NCBI GenBank assembly: GCA_027620105.1
Contig: JAQCIA010000100.1
Coordinates: 1 to 7,097, forward strand
DNA length: 7,097 nucleotides
Source of the DNA: Verrucomicrobiota bacterium
GTDB taxonomy: Bacteria; Verrucomicrobiota; Kiritimatiellia; UBA8416; JAIOPI01
Direction: 5' to 3'
A model generated the notes under the pieces. The model saw nothing but the letters and a program-made list of their open reading frames with translations. It was not told where the DNA came from and ran no database searches. A program made the translations under genes and the position numbers. Position 1 is the first letter of the stretch; every line of letters begins with the position of its first letter. Positions 1-7,097 of this stretch are shown here, piece by piece.

Positions 1-2884
1 GAGCAGGCGGAACGGATCGCGACCCGCCGCGCGAAAGAAGCGCAGCATGGGTTGTCGCCATTCGTGCTGCAACGCCGTCCCCCGGGCAGTCCGGATAGCA
101 TTCCCGCCGCGCTGCGTTTGCGTTTGGATGTGGATTTGCTGGCTGGCTGGGCCGCGGATGCACTCGTGGTTACCGGCCAGGTGCTGTATCAGGAGCACAA
201 GCGCCGGCTCGACAAAGTTTCACCCAGTCTGCCGCTGAGTTTCGATGATCACGACGTCGACGTGCTCTATGTGCTGGAAGATTTCGCGGGCACGGACGGG
301 AGTCCCGGGAGTCTGACGCTGACGCGTGAGCGCTTTCTCGCACTGCTGCACGCCTGCGCCCCGGGTGAGCTGGCCCAGCTGAGCGGTGGGCCGTCCCTGC
401 CGGTGCAGGCCGAACCGCAATTGTCTGTGCTGGCCGTCTCCCTGCTTCCGGGGACCGGGACGCTGAAGGTCGTGCATCGTCTCGATGAGCCGGTGATGGC
501 GTATTTGCCGGGGCGGCGACACGTGTGGGCCTTACTTGGAAACCGCCTGGTGCCTCTCGAAGCAATGCTTCCTGATGAACTGTGTGATGTGTATGGCGAC
601 GGTACGACGATGATTCCCCGCGAGCGCGTGATGCCCTTTCTGCGTAGGGTTTTGCCGCTTTGTGAGAAGCGCCATCTGGTGGAGTCCTCCGTACGCGAGA
701 CCGATTTCCAGTTTGAAGAAGGGCAGCCCACGTTTGTGCTGGAACTGGACGGGACACCGGAGCTGATGATGGTTCGGCTCTGGGCGGACTACGGCGGTGG
801 ACGTGTGCGCGCGACAGAGGGTGATGCTCAGGTCGAAATGACCTATCCGTTACCCGGCAAGCCCACGACGTTCGTCACGCGCAATGCGACCGCCGAAACC
901 GCTGCCGTTGATTGGCTGACGGCGCACGATGCTGTGCAACCCGAAGGGAAGGGATTTCAGGCGATTCGTGGCGTGGATCAGGTGCTGAGTGTTCTGTCGG
1001 AAGTTGTGCCTGCCGCTCAGGCGCGCGGGTGGCGTGTGCATACGCTGGGAGCGATGGAGCACCTGGCCGATGGCGCCGACTGGGTGCGCCCGTCGGTCTC
1101 CATCGCCGCCGCGGGTGACGCGGGCTGGTTCGATGCATCCGTGGTTTATGCTGATGCGGCCGGAGCACCGATTGCACCTTCTAACGTGGACGCAGCCGTG
1201 GATGCCGGGCGTAGCTCACTGGAACTTGATGGACGCCTGCTGTTGGCCAATCGGGCCTTGTTGCGCGCATTGCGCATGGCTTGCCTGGAGTGCATGGACA
1301 CGGAAGAGGATGTCCTGCATGGGCGGATCAGTGAAGTCCATGCGGGATACTTTTCCAGCATTCTGGCGATGCACCCCGGCATTGCGGTGACGGCGGACGC
1401 GGCATGGCATGCACAAGTGCGGCGGCAGACGGAGAAGACGGATCTGGAGGATGTGATGCTGCCTCCAGCGCTTGGCCAGGTGTTGCGTCCTTATCAGCGG
1501 GTGGGCGTGAACTGGCTGCGGTATCTGGAACGTGGCGGTTTCTGCGGCATCCTCGCGGACGAGATGGGGCTGGGGAAAACGATTCAGGCACTGGCTTGGT
1601 TGCAGTTGGAGCGGCTCTCACCCTCGGCGCGGGGGCTGCCGTCGCTGGTGGTCTGCCCGACGAGCCTGGTCTACAACTGGGCGCGCGAATCGGCGCGCTT
1701 CACGCCAGATTTGCGCGTGCGCCTGGTGACCGGGTCCGACCGGCATCACCGCTGGGATGCGCTCTCCGAACACGATCTGATCATCACGTCCTACGCGCTG
1801 CTGCGCCGCGACATTGGCCGCTACGAGGATCAGCAGTTTGCGGTGGCGGTGTTGGACGAGGCCCAGCACATCAAAAATCGTTCCACACAGAATGCGCAGG
1901 CAGCGCGGCAACTCAAAGCGGTGCACCGGTTGGTGTTGACGGGCACGCCGATGGAGAATGCGGTGAGCGATCTGTGGTCCATCATGGATTACCTGATGCC
2001 CGGGTACCTTGGTGCGCATGCGTTGTTCCGAGAATCCTTTGAGCGGCCAATCAGCGTGGGCGGGAAGGCGGCAGAGGACGCGATCCAGCGGCTACGCTGC
2101 AAGATTCAGCCCTTCATGATGCGCCGGCTCAAGAGCATGGTGGCGGCCGATCTGCCGCCGCGTCTCACGCGCGTCGCGTCCTGCGTGATGGGGCCACGGC
2201 AGGCGGCGCTTTATCGGGAACTGGTGGCCGAGTCGCGGGGGCGGCTGGCGGCACTGGTGACGGAAAAAGGATTTAACGCCTCGCGCATGACGGTGCTCAA
2301 AACGCTTCTGCGCCTGCGCCAGCTATGCTGCCATCCGTCCCTGCTTCGTCGGGCGGAGGATGAGGACGTGCCCTCGGCCAAGCTGGAGTTATTCTTTGAG
2401 TTGCTCGACGAGGCCATGGATGGGGGGCAGCGCGTGCTGGTCTTCAGTCAGTTTGTGGAGATGTTGCGCATTTTGCGGCGGGAATTGGATGCGCGAGGGT
2501 TGCGCTATGCGTATCTGGATGGGGCCACGCGTAATCGCCAGGCGGAGGTCGATCGGTTTCAGAACGATGTGTCCTGCCCGATCTTTCTGATCAGCCTCAA
2601 GGCCGGCGGCACGGGGCTGAATTTAACGGGCGCCAGCGTGGTGATGCATTTCGATCCCTGGTGGAATCCGGCCGTGGAGGATCAGGCCACGGATCGGGCG
2701 CACCGGATCGGGCAGACGCGCAGCGTGTACAGCATCAAGCTGGTTACGGCGGGGGACGGTGGAAGAGCAGGTGCTGGAGTTGCAGGAGCGTAAGCGCCTG
2801 GTGATCGATGCCGCGGTTGGTGGGGCAACGGATCCGTTGAAGTCCCTGTCCTGGGAAGATGTGCAGCAGCTGCTGAAATTGTAG
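1..2884 (+). CDS. SNF2-family DEAD/DEAH-box helicase, 5'-partial, with a frameshift near the 3' end
   Basis: SNF2/RapA-type ATPase, expected to use ATP hydrolysis to translocate on double-stranded DNA and remodel nucleoprotein. The frame is open from base 1 without a stop, so the true start lies upstream; the TTG at 52 is only an internal codon. The first ~480 visible codons form an N-terminal region without recognised motifs. The helicase core follows, numbered from base 1: motif I DEMGLGKT at residues 520-527, motif II DEAQ at 619-622, motif III TGTP at 647-650, motif IV VLVFSQF at 812-818, FDPWWNP at 884-890, and motif VI HRIGQ at 901-905. In the uncorrected frame translation ends at 2793 with an Ala/Gly-rich tail. 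Removing one G from 2751-2755 restores a family-typical tail (TVEEQVLELQERKRLV, ending QQLLKL) to TAG at 2882-2884. The core is intact, so this is either a recent lesion or a sequencing error. Assignment to the family is certain; the physiological role is unknown. Confidence 0.93.
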
Positions 2885-2903
2885 GGATCCGCATTGTCCC
2901 CGC

Positions 2904-3122
2904 TTACAACGTGAAGCGGTTGGGGTTCATCCTTGCCCGCCGCTGCAGCCATTGCGCTTCGGGAACCGCGCGGAGGAGTTCCTGGGCATGCTGCGCGGCC
3001 AGCGCACCGGATGGCGGCGGATGTGGCACGGGCGCGTTTTGGGCCGTGATCGCGGGGAAATTCAGTGTCCGCGTTTCAGTCGGTGCTGAGTGCGCGTCGG
3101 ATTTTTTGGCGTGTGGCTTCAT
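2904..3122 (-). CDS. Hypothetical 72-residue protein overlapping the nucleotidyltransferase gene
   Basis: Short ORF starting with ATG at 3122 inside the last 47 bases of the nucleotidyltransferase gene, in another frame, and ending with TAA at 2904-2906. That is 19 bp from the convergent helicase end. I do not recognise the family. The N-terminal half is polar, then rich in Ala and Pro (PPPSGALAAQHAQELL). The C-terminal part is predicted helical and basic, ending RRARMNPNRFTL. This looks more protein-like than the opposite-strand ORF over the same bases, which is Cys/Arg/Trp-rich in the way of a shadow frame. No clear Shine-Dalgarno precedes the ATG, so expression would probably depend on translational coupling to the upstream gene. 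A start further downstream, or a spurious ORF, cannot be excluded. Confidence 0.42.
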   Translation of the reverse strand: MKPHAKKSDAHSAPTETRTLNFPAITAQNAPVPHPPPSGALAAQHAQELLRAVPEAQWLQRRARMNPNRFTL

Positions 3123-3621
3123 CGGCGTATCGGTCGAGCAACTGGTTAAATTCTACGCTCTTCGTGTCGATTCGGCAACCGCGCACCAATCCGAGCACAT
3201 CCAGAATGTCGCGCCCGTCGCGTGCGCGCGCGGCACTGCGGAGAGCATGTAATTTCAAGGCGATCAAATCCAGCGGATCCGGTACCGCCAGTTGGGTGCC
3301 CCCCACGTCGCGGTCCTGATGTCTGGCGTGCATGGTGGCGAAGGTGGCGTCGTCCACGAGCATGAGATCGACGGGAAATCGCTCCGCGCCATCGGATGAT
3401 CGAAATTGACAAAATGCATTGCTGGTGTGCACGCATGCATAGCCACGTGACTCCCAAAATGTGCGCCAGGCGGCGAGTGTAGTTTCCGGAATGAGGAAGT
3501 CGGCATCTAGCGTGGTGCGCTGGTATCCGTAAGCATTTACGGCGTGCCCGCCGACAATCACGAAGGGCAGGCCGGCCGATCGGGCATCTTCGGAGAATTT
3601 CGCAAAAAAACTGTCTGGCAT
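3076..3621 (-). CDS. MNT/AbiEii-like nucleotidyltransferase family protein
   Basis: A 181-residue member of the DNA polymerase beta-like nucleotidyltransferase superfamily, of the type grouped with AbiEii/DUF6036 proteins. Signatures seen are the GGHAV helix turn at residues 24-28, then R35-T-T-L-D39-A-D41 supplying the metal-binding DxD pair, and a third acidic residue in PVDLMLV (D85). After these comes an LDLIALKLHALR helix (118-128) and ARDGRDILDVLGL (133-145), the conserved C-terminal basic/acidic helix of these enzymes. All three expected carboxylates are present, so it should be able to transfer a nucleotide, but the target (tRNA, protein or other) cannot be read from sequence. Relatives act as toxins in type IV and AbiE-like toxin-antitoxin or phage-defence systems, while others have unknown roles. 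The ATG at 3621 is the first start after an in-frame TAA. There is no strong Shine-Dalgarno. No HEPN or AbiEi-like partner lies next to it; the only candidate partner is the short ORF overlapping its 3' end. Confidence 0.85.
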   Translation of the reverse strand: MPDSFFAKFSEDARSAGLPFVIVGGHAVNAYGYQRTTLDADFLIPETTLAAWRTFWESRGYACVHTSNAFCQFRSSDGAERFPVDLMLVDDATFATMHARHQDRDVGGTQLAVPDPLDLIALKLHALRSAARARDGRDILDVLGLVRGCRIDTKSVEFNQLLDRYADEATRQKIRRALSTD

Positions 3622-3750
3622 AAGATGAGCCCGGTGTAAGGCGAATTGTGCTTATTTACGTACGGCACATCGTTTTAGATTCCGGAACGGCATTGGCCAG
3701 CCTGACGTCAGCCCCGCCGAACCGGCTGTGGCAAGGTATTTCCGATGCTT

Positions 3751-3764
3751 CACACTAGCGTGTG
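3751..3764. other. Small hairpin in the gap between speA and the nucleotidyltransferase gene
   Basis: CACAC at 3751-3755 and GTGTG at 3760-3764 can pair around a four-base loop, 52 bp past the speA stop. No T-run follows on the minus strand, so this is at best a weak or Rho-assisted end of the speA transcript. The rest of the 194-bp gap (3622-3815) contains AT-richer patches at about 3635-3680 that could hold the nucleotidyltransferase promoter, but I cannot name -35 and -10 boxes with confidence. No RNA gene is evident. Confidence 0.2.
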
Positions 3765-3815
3765 CTGGTGTGCCCGGCAATCTTACAGGTGGCGAGCTGT
3801 CGCAGCCTGATTCAG

Positions 3816-5753
3816 TTATGCCTGCGGTGGCGTGGGGGGGCGGTGCTGGTCGTCGAGGTCGAGGTAGGTGTAGAGGGTCAGGTCTTTTTCGTAGTCGTCC
3901 AGCAGGCGCATGCCTTCGCTGGGCTTGAGGACATCGGCCTTGATGGCGGCGTCCGTCTGGGCCTTCATGCGTCGGGCCAGTTCATTCACATCCCACTGGG
4001 TCAGGGAGAGCACCTGGCCAACCGTGCTGCCGGGCAAGACTTCTTCCACGTAATAGCCGCGGTCTTCGTCGGTATCGAGGTAGACATGCATCTCGTTTAC
4101 ACGGCCGAAGAGGTTGTGGAGATCGCCCATGATGTCCTGGTAAGCGCCGGCCAGGAAGAAGCCCATGTAGTAGGGAACTCCCGGCTTCCAGCGGTGGAGG
4201 GGCAGCGTTTCCTTGACGTCCTGCAGGTCCACGAATTTGGCGACCTTGCCATCGGAGTCGCAGGTGATGTCCACCAGCGTGGCATTGCGGTCGGGTTGTT
4301 CATTCAGGCGGTGGATGGGCATGACCGGAAACAGCTGGCCAAGGGCCCAGTGGTCGAGGAGTGACTGGAACACGGAGAAATTGCAGAGCAGCTGGTCGCC
4401 CAGCGCGATTTCGAGTTCCTTGACTTCCTCGGGCACATAGCGCAGGCCGCGAAACATATCCACCATGGATTCGGAGATCTGCCAGTAGATGGTTTCGATG
4501 CGGGCCTTGGCGCGCAGATCCAGCAGCCCGAGATCAAACATGGTCTGGGCGCGTTCGCGAATATCCTGCGCGTCGTGGAGATTTTCGAGCCGGTGTTTGC
4601 GGGTCAGGTCGTTGCGGATTGCCAGAAGTTCGCTGACCAGGGGGGGGTCATCCGGTGTGGCGATGATGGCCGCCTGGCGGCTGTTCTTTTCGATGGAGCC
4701 AAAGGCTTCCACGATCAGCACCGAATGGTGGGCGACGATGGCACGGCCGCTTTCGCTGACGATGTTGGGGTGCGGGACGGCTTCGGAATCGCAGACTTCC
4801 ATGATGCTGTACACGATGTCGCGCGCGTACTCGTTCAGCGTGTAGTTCGTGGAGCTGTCGAAGGTTGTGCGCGAACCGTCGTAGTCCACGCCCAGGCCGC
4901 CGCCCACGTCGAGATAGCCCAGCGCATGTCCCATCTTGAACAGCTTGGCGTAGAACCGTGACGCCTCGCGCACGGCGCGCTTGATGGTGCGGATGTCCGG
5001 CACTTGGGAGCCCACGTGAAAATGTACGAGCTTCAAGGCATCGGCGAGCCCGGCGGCGTGCAGCATGTCGCTGGCCTCCACGAGGTCTGCCGTGGAGAGT
5101 CCGAATTTCGCGTTCTCTCCGCCACTGGTGGCCCACTTGCCGGCGCCCTTGGAGAGCAGGCGCACGCGCAGGCCGATCATGGGTTCCACGCCGCTATCCT
5201 TGAAGACGCGCAGGGTGTGGGCGAGTTCCTCGAGTTTCTCGACCACCATGATGATCTTCTTGCCCAGCTTGCGGCCCAACAGGGCGTTGCGGATGAAGCT
5301 GGTGTCCTTGTAGCCGTTGCAGATCACGAGGCTTTCGGGATCGGTGTGTAGCGAGAGTGCGGCCAGCAGCTCCGGTTTGCTGCCGGCTTCGAGTCCGAAG
5401 TGCCAGGGCTTGCCGGCGTCGAGAATTTCCTCCACCACCTCGCGCAGCTGGTTCACCTTGATGGGGAAGACGCCGCGGTAAACGCCGCCGTAGTTCATTT
5501 CCGCGATGGCATCGATGAACGCCAGGTTGATGGTCTGCACGCGGTCGCGGAGCAGGTCGTGGAAGCGGACCACGAGGGGCAAGTGCAGGCGCCGCTCGTG
5601 GGCCTCCTTGACGATTTCCATGAGGTCGATCTGCTCGCCGTTGCGCTTCGGGTGCACGAGCAGATGGCCATCCGTGCTAATCCCGAAATAGCCGCTGCCC
5701 CAGCGGTCAACGTTATAGAGGGCGAGGGCATCCTCGCTGGCGAAGTTCGACAT
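3816..5753 (-). CDS. speA: Biosynthetic arginine decarboxylase
   Basis: PLP- and Mg-dependent fold-type III enzyme that converts L-arginine to agmatine plus CO2, the first step of the agmatine route to putrescine. Numbered from the ATG at 5753 (645 residues, close to the usual ~630-660), the PLP lysine is K99 in FPIKVNQ. HFHVGSQ follows at 244-250, the phosphate-binding GGGLGVDYDG at 284-293 and ESGRA at 334-338. A helical insert covers about 370-475. The catalytic CDSDGK is at 498-503 and the SpeA-specific AYQDIMGDLHNLFG at 537-550. All key residues are present and there is no frameshift despite C-runs of 8 and 7. A TTG at 5765 would add four residues (MSRS), but the ATG is preferred because its product begins MSNF and a weak AAGG lies 12 bases before it, whereas AAGG abuts the TTG directly. 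No agmatinase or other polyamine gene is adjacent, so later steps must be encoded elsewhere. Confidence 0.98.
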   Translation of the reverse strand: MSNFASEDALALYNVDRWGSGYFGISTDGHLLVHPKRNGEQIDLMEIVKEAHERRLHLPLVVRFHDLLRDRVQTINLAFIDAIAEMNYGGVYRGVFPIKVNQLREVVEEILDAGKPWHFGLEAGSKPELLAALSLHTDPESLVICNGYKDTSFIRNALLGRKLGKKIIMVVEKLEELAHTLRVFKDSGVEPMIGLRVRLLSKGAGKWATSGGENAKFGLSTADLVEASDMLHAAGLADALKLVHFHVGSQVPDIRTIKRAVREASRFYAKLFKMGHALGYLDVGGGLGVDYDGSRTTFDSSTNYTLNEYARDIVYSIMEVCDSEAVPHPNIVSESGRAIVAHHSVLIVEAFGSIEKNSRQAAIIATPDDPPLVSELLAIRNDLTRKHRLENLHDAQDIRERAQTMFDLGLLDLRAKARIETIYWQISESMVDMFRGLRYVPEEVKELEIALGDQLLCNFSVFQSLLDHWALGQLFPVMPIHRLNEQPDRNATLVDITCDSDGKVAKFVDLQDVKETLPLHRWKPGVPYYMGFFLAGAYQDIMGDLHNLFGRVNEMHVYLDTDEDRGYYVEEVLPGSTVGQVLSLTQWDVNELARRMKAQTDAAIKADVLKPSEGMRLLDDYEKDLTLYTYLDLDDQHRPPTPPQA

Positions 5754-5761
5754 GCTTCTGC

Positions 5762-5818
5762 TCAACCTTGATCGTCGTGATTGTTCGTTTCCGCCGGGCC
5801 GTGCTTGTGAGCGTGCAT
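5762..5818 (-). CDS. Possible 18-codon leader ORF just before speA
   Basis: An ATG at 5818, preceded by AAGG with a 10-base spacer, opens a frame reading MHAHKHGPAETNNHDDQG and ending with TGA at 5762-5764, eight bases before the speA ATG. It is rich in His (4 of 18) and contains no Arg codon, so it does not resemble an arginine-sensing attenuator peptide. The same frame is open further upstream over the membrane-protein gene, so the ORF may be chance. It could couple translation into speA. Low confidence. Confidence 0.15.
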   Translation of the reverse strand: MHAHKHGPAETNNHDDQG

Positions 5819-5892
5819 TTCATCGCAGCCTTGCGCGCGCGGTGCAAGTTCTTTCTGGCCGCGGCGCGTCAGGGGGCCGTGGTGGAGCCGAT

Positions 5893-5941
5893 CCTGCGCA
5901 CGCCGGCGTGAGGCGCGTATCGTATCTGGCAACTGCGCAGG
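5893..5941. repeat. Inverted repeats in the gap upstream of speA
   Basis: CCTGCGCA at 5893-5900 and TGCGCAGG at 5934-5941 are perfect 8-bp inverted copies 33 bp apart. Overlapping the left arm is a perfect 12-bp palindrome, CACGCCGGCGTG, at 5899-5910. The two structures share bases 5899-5900 and could form alternative folds in RNA. They lie 140-190 bp before the speA ATG and just past the stop of the membrane-protein gene. Possible roles are an operator, a transcript-end hairpin for the upstream gene (no T-run follows), or a leader structure for speA. In sequence this GC-rich, some of this is expected by chance. Confidence 0.35.
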
Positions 5942-5957
5942 CGGGGCGCCGGTGGGG

Positions 5958-6626
5958 TTACCGGGGAGGTAGGAGCAGATGGAGTTGCATCGCGGCACCG
6001 AAGAGCATGGCCGGGAGCAGCCCACCGCGCGCGAACAGCAGGCCGCCGGCAAGGGTGCCGGCGGCGGTGCTGGTGAGGACCAAGGCGTGGTGGTCGAGAA
6101 CCTGATAGTGCGCAAGGTGCAGGTTGGCCGCCCAGGTGCGCGCGGCCACCGCCACCAGGATGCCGAGCCACCAACGGCCGGTGAGGCGGGCGGCCAGAGC
6201 GACGGGGGCAGCTTGCAGGCACAGGATTTCGAAACCGGCGGACCACAGCAGCTTGGCGGCGATGCCGGCGGCGGTTGTGGGATAGGCCAGCGCGAGCAAG
6301 GGGCCGGGACCGGCCTCAACGATGGCAGCGCGCATCAGCGGATCCAGCCATAGCCAGTGCAGCGGCAGCAGGGCGAGGGCGAGCAGGCAGGCGACGATAA
6401 ACGCGGCGTGCTGGCGCGGCGGGGGTGGGAAGGCGCCGCTGAGTCCGCCGGTGCCACCCCAGGCTGTGACCACGCCGGCGGTCAGCAGCATGAGGGTGAA
6501 GGTGGTGGATATATAGAGGAGCAGCGGCACCTGGCCCGCGATGAGGCGCGGCGTGGAGAGCAAGGTGACGAGCGTGGCGATGGGCAGCGCCTGGCGAAGG
6601 TTGGCATATGCAAGAAAAGTGCGCAT
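5958..6626 (-). CDS. Polytopic membrane protein, degenerate CPBP/CAAX-protease-like
   Basis: A 222-residue, very hydrophobic protein with about seven or eight likely membrane segments, roughly at 12-30, 34-56, 74-95, 107-130, 132-148, 152-168, 181-198 and 200-218. The C-terminal half has the outline of the CPBP (CAAX protease and bacteriocin-processing, abortive-infection) family: FEILCLQ where EELxFR is usual, AANLH (H170) where FxxxH is usual, and LARGGLLPAMLFGAAMQ-like text where GSLxPAIxxHxxxN is usual. Only E133 and H170 of the expected catalytic set remain; the final H and N are replaced by G210 and Q214, and the motif-1 Arg by Gln. Membership is my inference from pattern, and if right the protein is probably not an active protease. 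The ATG at 6626 was chosen because the 52 residues before it are low-complexity and would overlap the next gene. No Shine-Dalgarno is visible. The gap to the upstream secreted-protein gene is 95 bp, so co-transcription is possible. Confidence 0.75.
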   Translation of the reverse strand: MRTFLAYANLRQALPIATLVTLLSTPRLIAGQVPLLLYISTTFTLMLLTAGVVTAWGGTGGLSGAFPPPPRQHAAFIVACLLALALLPLHWLWLDPLMRAAIVEAGPGPLLALAYPTTAAGIAAKLLWSAGFEILCLQAAPVALAARLTGRWWLGILVAVAARTWAANLHLAHYQVLDHHALVLTSTAAGTLAGGLLFARGGLLPAMLFGAAMQLHLLLPPR

Positions 6627-6721
6627 GCGTGGTGCGGGGGTGCTTTCAGCACGAACTTTAAATGGGCTGGGGGCGGAGCGCAATGTGTGTTGGCGTGCGG
6701 TCCGGAAATGGGGTGGCACGT

Positions 6722-7087
6722 TTAGCGTTGGCAATATTGCGTGGGGAGGGGGCGGGCGGTGGAGACCCAGACGCGTTCGCAACGGGTTTCGTAGTGTGCG
6801 CTTTGCCAGAAGGAGTAGGCGCCGGTGTAGGGACTGGTGGTGGCCACCCAGCGGCCGGGAACCCAGACACGGTGGTTGCGGGTGGTCCAGTAGCCGGTTG
6901 AGGCGTGGGCGTTGGCGGATTGGGTGTGGCCGCAGCCGTCGTCATGTCCGTGGCTGCAACCGGTCGCCGGCGGCGTGCAGGTGTAGTCGGAGGAGTAGCT
7001 GGGGATTCTGCGCCCATGGCCGCCCGCGAGGGCGGTGGCGGCGCCGAGTCCCACGAGCATGAGGGTCAGGCAGGTTGGCTTGTGCAT
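6722..7087 (-). CDS. Small secreted protein, Cys/His cluster and Trp-rich C-terminus
   Basis: A 121-residue protein with a typical Sec signal peptide: short basic start (MHKPTC), hydrophobic core to residue 20 and likely cleavage after ALA at 21, so it should be exported to the periplasm or cell surface. The mature part begins with a His/Cys-rich stretch containing C37, C44, H46, H48, C52 and H54, which has the look of a metal-binding cluster. It continues with Tyr/Trp-rich units GYWTT (65-69), RVWVPGRWV (73-81), YSFWQSAHYE (91-100) and RVWV (105-108). These resemble the YxWxxG-type repeats of small secreted proteins. C103 and C119 could form a disulfide. The function is unknown. The start is ATG at 7087, ten bases from the window end, so its promoter is not visible. 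Confidence 0.8.
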   Translation of the reverse strand: MHKPTCLTLMLVGLGAATALAGGHGRRIPSYSSDYTCTPPATGCSHGHDDGCGHTQSANAHASTGYWTTRNHRVWVPGRWVATTSPYTGAYSFWQSAHYETRCERVWVSTARPLPTQYCQR

Positions 7088-7097
7088 GTGCGGCTTC

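Noticed and set aside
1855..1866. DEAQ in place of DEAH in helicase motif II
   Set aside because: DEAQ is common among bacterial SNF2 proteins, so it is not a sign of altered function.
1618..2019. Minus-strand ORF inside the SNF2 gene, plus other alternate-frame ORFs such as 1404-2042 (+)
   Set aside because: They lie wholly within the helicase core, whose motifs fix the true frame, and have shadow-like composition.
2911..3252. Plus-strand 113-codon ORF after the helicase
   Set aside because: It is Cys/Arg/Trp-rich with no motif and lies antisense to the nucleotidyltransferase 3' end, so it is probably a shadow.
3703..3710. TGACGTCA palindrome as a regulator site
   Set aside because: An 8-bp palindrome alone is expected by chance, and no second copy or promoter element lies beside it.
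3762..5771. A series of plus-strand ORFs (3762-4364, 4575-4961, 5004-5351, 5400-5771) opposite speA
   Set aside because: They are antisense shadows of a certain speA gene. Their Val/His/Gly/Asp-rich composition mirrors its codons, and they contain no domain motif.
5762..6319. Minus-strand 185-codon ORF overlapping the membrane-protein gene
   Set aside because: It is Pro/Ser/Arg-rich out-of-frame translation of the membrane protein. Only its last 18 codons were considered, as a possible leader ORF.
6640..6652. GTGCT/AGCAC hairpin before the membrane-protein start as a terminator of the secreted-protein gene
   Set aside because: The stem is only five base pairs and no T-run follows on the minus strand.
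6627..6782. N-terminal extension of the membrane protein to an ATG at 6782
   Set aside because: The added 52 residues are low-complexity, not membrane-like, and would overlap the secreted-protein gene. The ATG at 6626 leads directly into the first membrane segment.

Overview
This is a GC-rich bacterial chromosomal segment with compact coding and few recognisable Shine-Dalgarno sites. No rRNA, tRNA, CRISPR array, transposase or phage gene is visible. Gene content (a large bacterial SNF2 helicase, a biosynthetic SpeA-type arginine decarboxylase, a small secreted Trp-rich protein) fits a Gram-negative organism. Verrucomicrobiota (Opitutales-like) is a guess from overall look only.

Layout. Positions 1-2884 (+) hold the C-terminal ~960 codons of an SNF2-family ATPase whose start lies before the window. 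Its last 43 codons have been knocked out of frame by one extra G in a G5 run at 2751-2755. Everything after it lies on the minus strand. A MNT/AbiEii-like nucleotidyltransferase (3076-3621) is followed by a short overlapping ORF (2904-3122) that converges on the helicase end. Next come speA, arginine decarboxylase (3816-5753), a small polytopic membrane protein resembling a CPBP/CAAX protease with lost catalytic residues (5958-6626), and a secreted His/Cys- and Trp-rich protein (6722-7087). Gaps between genes are short (19, 194, 204 and 95 bp), and none contains an RNA gene that I can recognise.

How the genes relate. No shared pathway links them. SpeA makes agmatine from arginine, the first step towards putrescine, but no agmatinase, agmatine deiminase or spermidine synthase gene is present. 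The nucleotidyltransferase with its overlapping small ORF is the only candidate two-gene module, of possible toxin-antitoxin or defence type. The minus-strand membrane and secreted proteins could be co-transcribed, but nothing in the sequence proves it.

I do not see a clear undescribed system. The points most worth a second look are the nucleotidyltransferase plus overlapping ORF pair, the degenerate CPBP-like protein, the Cys/His cluster in the secreted protein, the helicase frameshift, and the inverted repeats and possible mini-ORF ahead of speA.
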